Shown here piece by piece: positions 1-7,521 of a stretch of 25,771 nucleotides of DNA. Source of the stretch: PLA2 sp036273915 (GTDB lineage Bacteria; Planctomycetota; PLA2); contig DASUGR010000260.1 in NCBI GenBank assembly GCA_036273915.1, positions 1 to 25,771 on the forward strand. The letters run 5' to 3'. Numbering within the stretch: position 1 is the stretch's first letter; the number at the start of each line of letters is the position of its first letter. The notes under the pieces are model-generated. The model saw only the letters and a program-made list of their open reading frames with translations, made no database searches and was not told the origin of the DNA. The position numbers and the translations under genes are program-made.

Positions 1-594
1 GCCCGCGACGACGAGGACGATCTTCACCGCGCCGTCGAGGAACTCGGCCAGCGGCTCCGCGAAGAGCCCGCGCCCCTCGACCCGGACGACGAGCGGCGGC
101 GCGAGCAGCCGCTCCGCGCGGCTCCAGCGCGCGAACGGGAAGACGTCGAGGAAGGAGCCGTGATCGGCCTCGCGGTAGCGGCCGGTGCGCGCGAGCTCGA
201 AGACGCGCGCGGCGCCGAAGGCGCGGCCGACCGTCCCGAGCGCGCGGGCCACGGTGCCGCGCAGGTCGCCGCCGGGTTCCGCGTGCACCTCCCCGATCGG
301 CGCCAGCTCGACCTCGCGCAGCACCTCGCAGGCGTCCTCGATCCGGCCGAGCGAGAACGCGTCGACCGCCGGCGCGCGCGCGAGCAGCGAGCCGAAGCGC
401 TCGAAGTCGATGCGGCCCGCCGCGAACGCGCCGAGCATCGCCTTCTCCGCCGGGCCTTCCGGCCCCTCGGCGGCCTGCTGCGTGGCGAGAAACCCGCGGA
501 TCTGCCCGATCGTGAGCGCGAGCGCGGAGCGGAAGGCGCGGAACGGGCCCTCGAGGCTCGCGTGGATGAGGTCGGACGTCTCGTCAGACGGCAT
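1..594 (-). CDS. Unrecognised protein downstream of korB (3' part outside window)
   Basis: The reading frame opens with ATG at 594 and stays open to the window edge, giving 198 residues without a stop. The start overlaps the korB stop codon by 11 bases, so it is probably translationally coupled to korAB. The protein begins MPSDETSDLIHASLEGPFRA, has no signal peptide and no evident membrane segment near its start, and contains no cysteine cluster that would suggest an iron-sulfur partner subunit (one Cys only, in DACEVLREVEL). It looks soluble and mostly helical at first, with a beta-like stretch (PLVVRVEGRGLF) followed by KIVLVVAG at the edge. I do not recognise the family. Its position suggests a role with, or regulated alongside, the 2-oxoacid:ferredoxin oxidoreductase, but that is inference from context only. 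Confidence 0.7.
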   Translation of the reverse strand, partial: MPSDETSDLIHASLEGPFRAFRSALALTIGQIRGFLATQQAAEGPEGPAEKAMLGAFAAGRIDFERFGSLLARAPAVDAFSLGRIEDACEVLREVELAPIGEVHAEPGGDLRGTVARALGTVGRAFGAARVFELARTGRYREADHGSFLDVFPFARWSRAERLLAPPLVVRVEGRGLFAEPLAEFLDGAVKIVLVVAG

Positions 595-1534
595 AGCGAT
601 CGAACTCCTCGTCGAGCACGCGGATCCGCTCCTCGGCGGCGAAGACCGGCTGGTGGCGCGTCTCGTCGTAGCGCGGTTTCGATTCGTCCCGGTAGAAGAG
701 CCCGAGGCGCACGGCGCCCGGCTCCTCGGCGAGCCGCCGCGCGGCGTGCAGGTCGGACGGGTCGTGCGGGACGATCTTCCCCCCGAGCTTCTCGGTGTCG
801 GCGTCGCGGATGCCCTTCTCGTGCACGAGGATCTCGTTCCGCCTCGGGTCCTGCGCCGCGTCGCGGAAGATCGCCGGCGTCCAGACCGGGCAGCGCTGGA
901 GGATCCGCACGAACGCGAACCCCTTGTGGCGGTACGCGGCCTGTAGCGTGGCGTGCAGGTGGCCGGGCGCCCAGTCGGCGGTCTGCGCCACGAACGACGC
1001 GTTGGTCACGCCCAGCGTCGCGGTGAGCGGGTTCAGCGCCGGGAGGTAGCTGCCGCGCGGCTGCGTGTTGCTCGGGTGCCCCTTCGGCGTGGTCGGCGAC
1101 GTCTGGTTCTTCGTGAGGCCGTAGATGTTGTTGTCGAGGAGCATCGCGACCATGTTGACGTTGTAGCGGATCGCGTGGATCCAGTGCGCGGCTCCGATCG
1201 AGCAGCAGTCGCCGTCGCCCATCACGGTGAAGACGTGGAGGTCGGGGCGCGTCAGCTTGATGCCGGTGGCGACGGGCAACGCGCGCCCGTGGATGCCGTG
1301 GAACCCGTAGGTCTTCATGTAGTGCGGGAAGCGGCTCGAGCAGCCGATGCCCGACACGAACACGACCTGCTCCGGGCGGAGCTGCTCCTCGAAGAGCAGC
1401 CGCTGCGTGACCGCGAGGATCATGTGGTCGCCGCAGCCGGGGCACCAGCGGGCGAGCGGCCCCTCGTACGCGGATTGCTCGTAGGCCTCTTCCTCGTCGA
1501 TCCCGCAGCCGAGGAGCGAGCAGCCGGTGCTCAT
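584..1534 (-). CDS. korB: 2-oxoacid:ferredoxin oxidoreductase, beta subunit (316 aa)
   Basis: Thiamine-pyrophosphate-binding subunit of a 2-oxoacid:ferredoxin oxidoreductase; with KorA it decarboxylates a 2-oxoacid (most likely 2-oxoglutarate), forms the acyl-CoA and reduces ferredoxin in the cytoplasm. Visible signs are the WCPGCGDH motif at residues 30-37 (two iron-sulfur cluster cysteines, C31 and C34), SGIGCSSR around C65, the TPP/Mg motif beginning GDGD at 107 and running to LDNNIYGLT near 140, and a further cysteine in LQRCPVWTP. The length is normal for KorB-type beta subunits. The ATG lies in a 4-base overlap with the korA stop (ATGA), with AAAGGAG a few bases upstream, which fixes the start and indicates coupling. 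Pyruvate or another 2-oxoacid cannot be excluded as substrate from sequence alone. Confidence 0.93.
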   Translation of the reverse strand: MSTGCSLLGCGIDEEEAYEQSAYEGPLARWCPGCGDHMILAVTQRLLFEEQLRPEQVVFVSGIGCSSRFPHYMKTYGFHGIHGRALPVATGIKLTRPDLHVFTVMGDGDCCSIGAAHWIHAIRYNVNMVAMLLDNNIYGLTKNQTSPTTPKGHPSNTQPRGSYLPALNPLTATLGVTNASFVAQTADWAPGHLHATLQAAYRHKGFAFVRILQRCPVWTPAIFRDAAQDPRRNEILVHEKGIRDADTEKLGGKIVPHDPSDLHAARRLAEEPGAVRLGLFYRDESKPRYDETRHQPVFAAEERIRVLDEEFDRYAV

Positions 1535-3414
1535 CGCGCGACTCCTTTCGAGAGCTTCTCCCGGATCGCCTCGAGGATCCGCCCCGGGCGCAGCGGTTCG
1601 CCGGGGACGCGCGTCCAGCAGTCCACGTCGAGCAGGAGCTGGCCGCGCAGGAGGTAGGCGAGCTGCCCGAGGCGGCGGCTCTCCGGGGCGACGAACGGCG
1701 CGTCCGCGCGGTCGCTGTAGTTGATCTCGACCGTCATCACCTGCTTGAAGCGGCGACAGAGGTCGGGAAGACCCGGCTGGAGCGGCGAGAGGAAGGTCAG
1801 GTGCGCGGAGGAGACCTTGAGCCCCTCGTCGCGCGCGCGCTCGGCCGCCTCCTCGATCGCCCCCTTCGTGCTCCCCCACCCGAGCAGGAGGAGGTCCCCC
1901 TCGTCGGGCCCCGCGACGGGCGGCGGCAGGAGCGTCTGCTGGAAGACCGCGATCTTCCGGCTCCGCATCTCGCAGCCCCTCTGGTTGACCTCGGGCGCGT
2001 AGGTGACCCTGCTCCCCTGGTCGTGGCAGAGGCCCGTCGCGACGAACATGCCATTGGGCTGGCCGGGGATGAAGCGCCGGCTGAGCCCGAGCCGCTCGTC
2101 CCACTCGTAGGGCCGCGTGCCCTCGGGCACCGGCGCCGGGTCGGGCTCTGCGGCCTGCCAGCGCGGGTCGAGCTTCGGGCGCGGGAAGGGCTGCACGCCG
2201 GTCGCGAGGTTCGCGTCCGAGAGGACGAGGACGACGGCGCGGAGCGACTCCGCGATGCGCCGCGCGGTCACCATGCAGTGGAAGCACTCCTCGATCGTCG
2301 CGGGCGCGAGGACCACCTTGGGGGCGTCGCCCGGCTGGCCGAACATCGCGGCCAGGAGGTCGCTCTGCTCCACCTTGGTCGGGAGCCCGGTGCTCGGGCC
2401 GCCGCGCTGCACGTCGACGATGACGAGCGGCGTCTCCGTCATGACGGCGAGGCCGATGAACTCCGTCTTCAACGCGAGCCCCGGCCCCGACGTGACCGTG
2501 AAGGCGACCTTCCCCGCGTAGGAGGCGCCGATCGCCGCGCCGATCGCCGCGATCTCGTCCTCCGCCTGGTGGACGATCCCCCCCACGCTCTCGAAGACGT
2601 CGCCCAGGTAGTGCGAGACCGACGTCGCGGGCGTGATCGGGTACATCGCGCAGAGGTCGAGGCCCGCGGCCATGGCCCCCATGCCGAGCGCCTGATTGCC
2701 GTTCATGACCACCATGGGCACCGAGGGCGGGGCCGCCTTCACATCGACCCGGAAGTCGAGGTTTCCCTCCGCCCAGCGCGCGCCGAGCTCCATCAGTTCG
2801 ATGTTGTTCCGCGAGACCTCCGGGGACTTCTTGCGGAACTGGAGCGCGATCTGCTCCCGGACCCTCTCCATGTCGCGGCCGTAGATCCACGCGAGCAGCC
2901 CCAGCGCGAACATGTTCTTGCCGCGCCGCGGGTTGTCGGTGACGGCGAGGCACTGCTCCTCCATGGGCACGCCGACGATCCTGTAGGAGCGGCCCGAGAG
3001 CTCCTCCATCGCCTCCTCCCACGCGGTCCGGACGAGCGGGTCGTCGTGGGTCGCCCACATGTTCTCGACGAGGATCGTGGCGTCCTCCTTGAGCGCGCCC
3101 AGGCGGTGCCGCGAGAGGAGGACCTGCTCGTTGAACGCCACGACGAGGTCGGCCTCGTCGCCCCAGTTCGTCACCTCGCGCTCGCCGATGCGGATCCGGA
3201 CGCCGCTCGCGCTCCCGGGGGTGCGCGGCGGCGGCTGGATCTCGGCGGGGATGATCTCGACCGTCCAGGCGCCGTTGCCCATCTTGGCGGAGACGGCGCC
3301 GAAGCTCTGGCCGCACTTCTGCGCGCCTTCGCCGGAGTCGGAGACGACCTCGAGGATGTGCTCCCTAAGGCGCACGACGGAGGCGCGGGGAGGGGTCGGT
3401 AGGGTTGTGCTCAT
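1531..3414 (-). CDS. korA: 2-oxoacid:ferredoxin oxidoreductase, fused gamma-alpha subunit (627 aa)
   Basis: Partner of KorB. The N-terminal part (about residues 20-190) is the gamma-type domain, recognisable from SGEGAQKCGQSFG at 28-40 and NEQVLLSRHR; the alpha (pyrimidine-binding) domain follows from about 235, with AMYPITPATSVSHYLGD at 257-272, TVTSGPGLALKTE at 306-318 and RGGPSTGLPTKVEQSDL at 337-353. Such gamma-alpha fusions are usual for the two-subunit KorAB enzymes, often annotated as 2-oxoglutarate:ferredoxin oxidoreductase. I chose the ATG at 3414 because conserved sequence starts shortly after it; a longer in-frame opening upstream has low-complexity, Arg/Pro-rich sequence unlike a real N-terminus. 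No clear ribosome binding site is visible before it. The stop overlaps the korB start by 4 bases. The likely promoter is in the 3415-3705 gap. Confidence 0.93.
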   Translation of the reverse strand: MSTTLPTPPRASVVRLREHILEVVSDSGEGAQKCGQSFGAVSAKMGNGAWTVEIIPAEIQPPPRTPGSASGVRIRIGEREVTNWGDEADLVVAFNEQVLLSRHRLGALKEDATILVENMWATHDDPLVRTAWEEAMEELSGRSYRIVGVPMEEQCLAVTDNPRRGKNMFALGLLAWIYGRDMERVREQIALQFRKKSPEVSRNNIELMELGARWAEGNLDFRVDVKAAPPSVPMVVMNGNQALGMGAMAAGLDLCAMYPITPATSVSHYLGDVFESVGGIVHQAEDEIAAIGAAIGASYAGKVAFTVTSGPGLALKTEFIGLAVMTETPLVIVDVQRGGPSTGLPTKVEQSDLLAAMFGQPGDAPKVVLAPATIEECFHCMVTARRIAESLRAVVLVLSDANLATGVQPFPRPKLDPRWQAAEPDPAPVPEGTRPYEWDERLGLSRRFIPGQPNGMFVATGLCHDQGSRVTYAPEVNQRGCEMRSRKIAVFQQTLLPPPVAGPDEGDLLLLGWGSTKGAIEEAAERARDEGLKVSSAHLTFLSPLQPGLPDLCRRFKQVMTVEINYSDRADAPFVAPESRRLGQLAYLLRGQLLLDVDCWTRVPGEPLRPGRILEAIREKLSKGVAR

Positions 3415-3433
3415 AGTGACGGGGCAGCGATGT

Positions 3434-3453
3434 GAGGGGGCTCCGGGGGCCGG
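3434..3453 (+). repeat. G-rich dispersed element, copy 1 (upstream of korA)
   Basis: GAGGGGGCTCCGGGGGCCGG. The inner 16 bases, GGGGGCTCCGGGGGCC, are identical to the copy at 14975-14990. It lies in the gap just upstream of korA. Confidence 0.5.
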
Positions 3454-3486
3454 AATCGCAAGTACCGCACCAACCCGGCCGGCTCC

Positions 3487-3504
3487 CGGCGGGCTTGCCC
3501 GCCG
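3487..3504. other. Hairpin with CTTG tetraloop upstream of korA
   Basis: CGGCGGG, then CTTG, then CCCGCCG form a perfect 7-bp stem closed by a CUUG-type tetraloop, a stable RNA loop class. No T-run follows on either strand, so a simple intrinsic terminator is not indicated. It could be a leader structure of korA mRNA or a chance product of high GC content. Confidence 0.35.
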
Positions 3505-3705
3505 CTGCCGGATCCGATGCGTTCCGGCGCAGCGCAGGGGTTGTGCGGCGGCCGGGCGGCTCCGTCGAAAACGGGGCAATTGGCGCGCGAAAGCTCACGC
3601 CGGGGGATGGCCGCGGCGCGCGCGGGCGTTCCTCGGGGCAGGCGCGGGCTTTGCTCGTGCGACGTTCGTCCGACTCCGCCCGCGGGGGACGGCAAGGAGG
3701 CAAGC

Positions 3706-3939
3706 ATGACGGAGTACCGCCGGTCGCGGGATGCGAACGCCGTCCCCGTGGTCTTCTGCCGCCGCCAGGAGAAGTGGCTGCCGATCGAGGAGCACGTGAA
3801 GTGCGAGTACTGCGCGGGGCCCGTCTTCGACCGGGACGGCGACCCGGTGTCGTTCCTCTGCACGCACGACGGCGAGAAGCGCGAGTTCCAGCCGCCGTCC
3901 CCCTCGCTGCCCGACGAGGAGCTGGGGACGGGCGACTAG
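3706..3939 (+). CDS. Small four-cysteine (zinc-ribbon-like) protein, 77 aa
   Basis: A short but credible gene: ATG at 3706 is preceded by AAGGAGG with a 5-base gap, the best ribosome binding site in this part of the window. The product has no signal peptide and contains Cys at 18, 33, 36 and 51: a single C-X-X-C knuckle (CEYC) with flanking single cysteines, as in small zinc-binding or rubredoxin-like folds, and an acidic, proline-containing tail (PSLPDEELGTGD). The spacing does not match a classic rubredoxin, and I do not recognise the family. It is transcribed away from korA and toward the repeat protein at 4030, 90 bases further on. A hairpin may overlap its stop codon. Function unknown. 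Confidence 0.75.
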   Translation: MTEYRRSRDANAVPVVFCRRQEKWLPIEEHVKCEYCAGPVFDRDGDPVSFLCTHDGEKREFQPPSPSLPDEELGTGD

Positions 3940-3993
3940 ATCCGTCCTCAGTCAGGGCACCCGGGCGCCCCCTGCACCCCCCCGGATTCCTAG
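3936..3993 (+). terminator. Possible hairpin terminator after the 77-aa gene
   Basis: CTAGATCCG (3936-3944, containing the TAG stop) can pair with CGGAT plus CTAG (3983-3987 and 3990-3993), with a two-base bulge; inside lies a further short palindrome GGGC-a-CCCGGG-c-GCCC (3955-3970). The arms are long but interrupted, and no T-tract follows, so termination is only a possibility. Confidence 0.3.
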
Positions 3994-4029
3994 GGTGACC
4001 ACGGCCCCCCGTCGCTACACTTCTCGCCC

Positions 4030-5274
4030 ATGGAGCATGAGCGTCGGCGACGGGACGTGTGGATCCTTCTGCTCCTGCTCCTGCTCCTGCTCCTCGGCCT
4101 GTTCGGGTTGCGGCGCTGCGCGCGGCGCGAGCCCGCTCCGCCCGACGACCGCGGCGGCAACGCGGCGAGCACCACGGAAGCGCCGCGGGCCGCGGAGCCG
4201 TCGGCCGAGGTCCTCACACCCGCGACGCTCGCCGCCCCCGCCGAGGTGCGCGCGGGCGCGACGTTTCTCGTGAAGTGGACCGGACCCGACAACCCGAAGG
4301 ACTACGTCACGATCGTCGCCAAGGACGCGAAGGACGCGGAGTACGGGAGCTATCGCGAGACGAAGGAAGGGCACGAGGTCGAGCTGACTGCGCCGGTCGC
4401 GCCCGGCGCGTGCGAGGTGCGCTACGTCACGGGCGGCTCGCGCACGGTGCTCGCGCGCACCACGGTGGCCGTGACCGCCGCCGAGGCCACGCTCGAGGCG
4501 CCGGCCGGGATCGTGCTCGGCAAGCCCGTGACGATCTCCTGGTCCGGGCCGAACGATCCGGGCGACTACGTCACGATCGTGATGCAGGGGACGCCCGACG
4601 CCGCCTACGGCAACTACACGGAGACGAAAGAGGGCTCGCCGCTCGACGTCACCGCGCCGGCGACGCCGGGGGATGCCGAGGTGCGCTACGTCACCGGGAA
4701 GGGCCACCGCGTGCTCGCGCGCCGGCCGCTGCGCGTCCTCCCCGCGGACGTGTCGCTCACCGCGCCGGACGAGGCGGTCGGCGGCACGACGATCTCCGTG
4801 GAGTGGACGGGCCCCGACAACAAGGGCGACTACGTGACGGTCGTCCTGCCCGCCGCGCGCGACGCCGAGTACGGCAACTACGTCGAGACGACCAAGGGCT
4901 CGCCGCTCGCGCTCCTCATGCCCATCGAGGACGGCGAGCACGAGCTGCGCTACGTCGGCGGCCAGGACCGCCGCGTGCTCGGGCGGCGGACGATCCGGCT
5001 CACGGTCCCCGCGGCGACGCTCTCCGCGGCGGACGAGGTCGCGGCCGTCGCGGCGTTCACGGTCGAGTGGACCGGTCCCGCCTACTCCGGCGACTACGTG
5101 ACGATCGTGCCGGTCGGCGCCGCGGACGGGCAGTACGGCAGCTACGCCGACGTGAGCGCGGGGTCCCCGGCGAAGCTTTCGGCCCCGAAGGAGGCTGGCG
5201 ACTACGAGCTCCGCTACGTCGCCAACCAAGGCCGCAAGGTGCTCGCGCGCCGGCCGATCCGCGTCACGCGCTGA
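4030..5274 (+). CDS. Membrane-anchored protein of four tandem ~85-aa domains (414 aa)
   Basis: A short basic N-terminus (MEHERRRRD) is followed by one transmembrane segment (about 11-27, including a run of ten leucines), a Pro/Ala-rich linker (about 30-62), and then four copies of the same domain at about 63-148, 152-236, 240-325 and 328-413. Each copy has the pattern W-x-GP ... (G/K)DYVT(I/V)V ... YG(N/S)Y ... (L/V)xxP ... G ... (E)(V/L)RYV ... RxVL(A/G)RR. This pattern resembles the domain repeated at the C-terminus of some von Willebrand factor A-type 'Ca-activated chloride channel' proteins, but here no VWA domain is present. The topology should place the repeats in the periplasm. It probably acts in binding or as a structural element of the envelope; the function is unknown. 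The gene stands alone, convergent with the nos operon. Confidence 0.85.
   Translation: MEHERRRRDVWILLLLLLLLLLGLFGLRRCARREPAPPDDRGGNAASTTEAPRAAEPSAEVLTPATLAAPAEVRAGATFLVKWTGPDNPKDYVTIVAKDAKDAEYGSYRETKEGHEVELTAPVAPGACEVRYVTGGSRTVLARTTVAVTAAEATLEAPAGIVLGKPVTISWSGPNDPGDYVTIVMQGTPDAAYGNYTETKEGSPLDVTAPATPGDAEVRYVTGKGHRVLARRPLRVLPADVSLTAPDEAVGGTTISVEWTGPDNKGDYVTVVLPAARDAEYGNYVETTKGSPLALLMPIEDGEHELRYVGGQDRRVLGRRTIRLTVPAATLSAADEVAAVAAFTVEWTGPAYSGDYVTIVPVGAADGQYGSYADVSAGSPAKLSAPKEAGDYELRYVANQGRKVLARRPIRVTR
4069..4092 (+). repeat. Hexanucleotide repeat (CTGCTC) x4 coding for the leucine run
   Basis: Four perfect CTGCTC copies encode the core of the transmembrane segment of the four-domain protein. Because the unit is six bases, slippage would add or remove Leu-Leu pairs without breaking the frame. 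Confidence 0.8.
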
Positions 5275-5309
5275 GCGATGGGTCCGGAAGCCCTCGCACG
5301 GGCGGCGAC

Positions 5310-5345
5310 GAGAAGCGCGAGTTCCCGCCACAGGGGGCGCTTCTC
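5310..5345. terminator. Hairpin between the convergent repeat-protein gene and nosY
   Basis: GAGAAGCGC (5310-5318) and GCGCTTCTC (5337-5345) form a perfect 9-bp stem with an 18-base loop that can fold further through CCC and GGG. It sits between two convergent stop codons (5274 and 5344) and reaches into the nosY stop. A bidirectional terminator is the natural reading, though no T-run is present on the plus strand. Confidence 0.5.
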
Positions 5346-6198
5346 ACGCGCCGGAGTGCAGGTCCTGGCGCCTGAGCGCGGCCGCGGCGCCGGCGGACGT
5401 GGCGGCGGCCCACGCGAGGAGCGTCCCGACGAGAAGCGCGACGGCGCGCGCCTCGCCCCCGAGCCCCCGGACCAGCTGGGCGCCTGCCGGACCGAACGTC
5501 TCCTTCCCCGAGATCGCCAGCATGGCGCCGACGCGGGTCGCGTCCGCCGGGTTCAGGAAGACGCAGAGGAATGCGACGCGGTTCCCCCACGCGTCCGGCA
5601 GGACGAAGGCGAGACCGATCGCGACGAGGTCGAAGAGGAGGACCATCAGGAACCAGGCGACGAGGACGACGGCATAGGAGCGCGTGCGGCGGCCCGAGAG
5701 GACGGTCAGGAGCGCGCCGAGCGGCAGGAAGACGGCGCCGGCGAGGATCGTGAACCCGACGAGGACGAGATAGCTCTCGAGCCCCTGCGTGCCGACCTTC
5801 AGCGCCACGAGCACGCCCGTGAAGCCGAATCCGAGGAGCGTCGCGAGGGTGTGCGCCGCGCCGAGCCCCAGCAGCTTGCCGAGCACGATCTCCGTGCGCG
5901 CGACGGGCTCCGTGAAGAGCTGGTCGGTCGCGCCCCCCTCCTCCCGGAACCCCTGCACCGCCATGAGCATGACGGCCAGCGGGACGACGTACAGCACGAG
6001 GTTCAGGAGGCTGACGGCGGTCCGGTCGAACTCCTGGAACCCGGCGACCTCGATGACGGCGAGCCCGAAGTAGCTGACCGCGAGGGTCAGGGCGGCGAAG
6101 ACCACCACGTATGCGGCCACCCAACGTGCCCTGAGCACGATGCGGAGTTCCTGTCGCGCCAGTGCGAGGAGGATGCGGCCACGCGGCAGCGCGTTCAT
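5344..6198 (-). CDS. nosY: NosY, ABC transporter permease for NosZ copper-site assembly (284 aa)
   Basis: Integral inner-membrane permease that works with the NosF ATPase and periplasmic NosD to supply sulfur (and help copper loading) for the CuZ site of nitrous oxide reductase. The protein has about six hydrophobic segments: near 28-50, 64-85, 110-135, 140-165, 175-205 and 255-275. It contains the stretch REEGGATDQLFTEPVARTEIVLGKLLG typical of ABC-2-type permeases with NosY-like cytoplasmic loops. ATG at 6198 lies in a 4-base ATGA overlap with the end of nosL, which fixes the start. It is the last gene of the nos operon and ends at a hairpin shared with the convergent gene. Confidence 0.92.
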   Translation of the reverse strand: MNALPRGRILLALARQELRIVLRARWVAAYVVVFAALTLAVSYFGLAVIEVAGFQEFDRTAVSLLNLVLYVVPLAVMLMAVQGFREEGGATDQLFTEPVARTEIVLGKLLGLGAAHTLATLLGFGFTGVLVALKVGTQGLESYLVLVGFTILAGAVFLPLGALLTVLSGRRTRSYAVVLVAWFLMVLLFDLVAIGLAFVLPDAWGNRVAFLCVFLNPADATRVGAMLAISGKETFGPAGAQLVRGLGGEARAVALLVGTLLAWAAATSAGAAAALRRQDLHSGA

Positions 6199-6626
6199 TC
6201 CGGCTCCTGCCCCCGGAGCCCCCCCCAATCCAGGACCTGTCCGCCGAGACGACGCGCCTCCTCCCCGGCGGTCTCGGCCGAACCGAAGGCAGCGAGGCCG
6301 GACCCCATCGGCGTCTCCAGCGAGGCGGCCCGCACGAAGTGCGCGCGGGTCGCGTCGAGCCAGCTCCCGTCGCGGAAGTCCACGACGAAGAGCGCCGTCC
6401 CCTCGGGCGGCGGACGCTCCGCCGCCCACCGCACGAGGCACCCGATGTCGTCGAAGAAGTCCGCGGCGCCCGACGTCGTCACCGCTTCCGCGGCGAACGA
6501 CCGGCGGGAGATCGCCATGCGGCAGAGGCTGCACTCCTCCTCGTTGAGGGCGATCTCCACGGGCCTAAGCGCGCCGCCGCAGCCCAGCGCAAGCAGCAGG
6601 ACGAGGAGCGCCTCATGCCCCTTCAT
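6195..6626 (-). CDS. nosL: NosL, copper-chaperone lipoprotein (143 aa)
   Basis: Outer- or periplasmic-membrane-anchored Cu(I) chaperone for NosZ maturation. A lipoprotein signal ends at the lipobox LALG-C16. The copper-binding motif is C32-S-L-C35-R-M37, and the later conserved stretches DDIGCLVRWA (59-68), VVDFRDGSWLDATRAHFV and TPMGSGLAAFGS are all NosL signatures. It overlaps the end of nosF by 14 bases and the start of nosY by 4. The short C-terminal tail after LDW (residues 134-140, GGLRGQ) is encoded by a copy of the G-rich dispersed element, suggesting the end of the protein was altered by that sequence. Confidence 0.95.
   Translation of the reverse strand: MKGHEALLVLLLALGCGGALRPVEIALNEEECSLCRMAISRRSFAAEAVTTSGAADFFDDIGCLVRWAAERPPPEGTALFVVDFRDGSWLDATRAHFVRAASLETPMGSGLAAFGSAETAGEEARRLGGQVLDWGGLRGQEPE
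6209..6226 (-). repeat. G-rich dispersed element, copy 2 (end of nosL)
   Basis: On the minus strand GGGGGGGGCTCCGGGGGC, inside the last codons of nosL; it codes for the GGLRG part of the tail after the conserved LDW end. Confidence 0.5.
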
Positions 6627-7521
6627 CGCGGCCCTCCCGGAGGTAGGCGAGGTACATCTCCTCGACGGACGGCGCGTGCGTCTCGAACGCGCCCACGGGG
6701 CCGACCTCGCCGAGGCGCCGCAGGATCGCGTAGCGGCGCTCGATCGGGGCGGTGACGATCACCGCGTGGCCGTTCAGCCGCGCGCGCGTCGCGCCGGCGG
6801 CGAGCGCCGCCTCGACGTGGACGGGCGCGGGCCGCTCCACGTCGACCTTCAGGACCGCGAGGCCGCGCATCCGCCCGAGCAGGTCCGCGACCCTCTCCTC
6901 CGCGACCTTGCGGCCGGCGACGAGCACGACGACCCGGTCGGCGACCTCGGCGACGTCGTCCAGCACGTGCGTCGCGAAGAGGAGCGCGCGCCCCTCTTCC
7001 CGCCAGCGCCGCGCACGGCGGCGCAGGTCGATCGCGGCCTCCGGGTCGAGGCTCGCCGTGGGCTCGTCGAGCAGCATGGCCCGCACCGGGGCGAGGCTCG
7101 CGACGGCGAGGGCCAGCCGCTGGCGCATGCCGCCGGAGAGCGTGCCGGCCGGACCCGCGTCGGGGGCGAGCCCCGTCTCGCGCAGCGCGGCGACCGCCCG
7201 CTCCCGCGGCAGGCCGCGCAGCCGCGCGTGGAACTCCGCGATCTCGCGCGGCGTGAGCGACGGCGCGAACGCGGGCTGCTGCGGCAGGAACGCCATCCGC
7301 GCGTGCGCCGCCCTCCCCTCCCGCCGCAGGTCGAGGCCGTCGACCCGGATCGTCCCCTCGTCGGGCCGCAGCAGGCCCGCGATGCAGCGGAGGATCGTCG
7401 TCTTGCCGCTCCCGTTCGGGCCCATGAGCGCAACCGCCTCCCCCGCCGCCACGGTGAACGACACGCCGCCTGCGGCCCGTACGCCGTCGTACGACTTCGC
7501 GAGACGTTCGACCTCGATCAT
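6613..7521 (-). CDS. nosF: NosF, ABC transporter ATPase for NosZ maturation (302 aa)
   Basis: Cytoplasmic ATPase that drives the NosFY transporter together with periplasmic NosD. All motor motifs are present: Walker A GPNGSGKT (34-41), Q-loop near QQP (81-83), signature LSGGMRQR (128-135), Walker B AMLLDEPTASLD (148-159) and the switch histidine in FATHVLDD (H185). After about residue 215 there is a C-terminal extension (VLKVDVERPAPVHVEAAL ...) of the type found in NosF and related ABC-2 ATPases. The ATG at 7521 lies in an ATGA overlap with the nosD stop, so the start is firm, and the 3' end overlaps nosL. Confidence 0.95.
   Translation of the reverse strand: MIEVERLAKSYDGVRAAGGVSFTVAAGEAVALMGPNGSGKTTILRCIAGLLRPDEGTIRVDGLDLRREGRAAHARMAFLPQQPAFAPSLTPREIAEFHARLRGLPRERAVAALRETGLAPDAGPAGTLSGGMRQRLALAVASLAPVRAMLLDEPTASLDPEAAIDLRRRARRWREEGRALLFATHVLDDVAEVADRVVVLVAGRKVAEERVADLLGRMRGLAVLKVDVERPAPVHVEAALAAGATRARLNGHAVIVTAPIERRYAILRRLGEVGPVGAFETHAPSVEEMYLAYLREGRDEGA

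Larger units (their letters stand above)
3415..3705. promoter_or_regulatory. Divergent intergenic region between korA and the 77-aa gene
   Basis: A 291-base gap between divergently transcribed genes, so it should hold promoters in both directions; I see no convincing -35/-10 pair. It contains one copy of the G-rich element (3434-3453) directly upstream of korA and a perfect 7-bp hairpin with a CTTG tetraloop (CGGCGGG at 3487-3493, CCCGCCG at 3498-3504), about 75 bases upstream of the korA start and so possibly in its 5' leader. No small gene with a credible start and binding site was found. Confidence 0.45.

Noticed and set aside
1801..3402. Long plus-strand open frame opposite korA
   Set aside because: Composition is typical of a mirror frame of a high-GC gene, with no domain, no plausible start site and full overlap with korA.
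3415..3579. Longer N-terminus for KorA
   Set aside because: The extra residues are Arg/Pro/Ala-rich without conservation signs and include the intergenic G-rich element; the domain begins right after ATG 3414.
3873..5325. 17 identical bases (CGAGAAGCGCGAGTTCC) at 3873-3889 and 5309-5325
   Set aside because: One copy is coding (EKREF), the other lies in a terminator hairpin; a single 17-base match in such GC-rich DNA can arise by chance, and the flanks differ.
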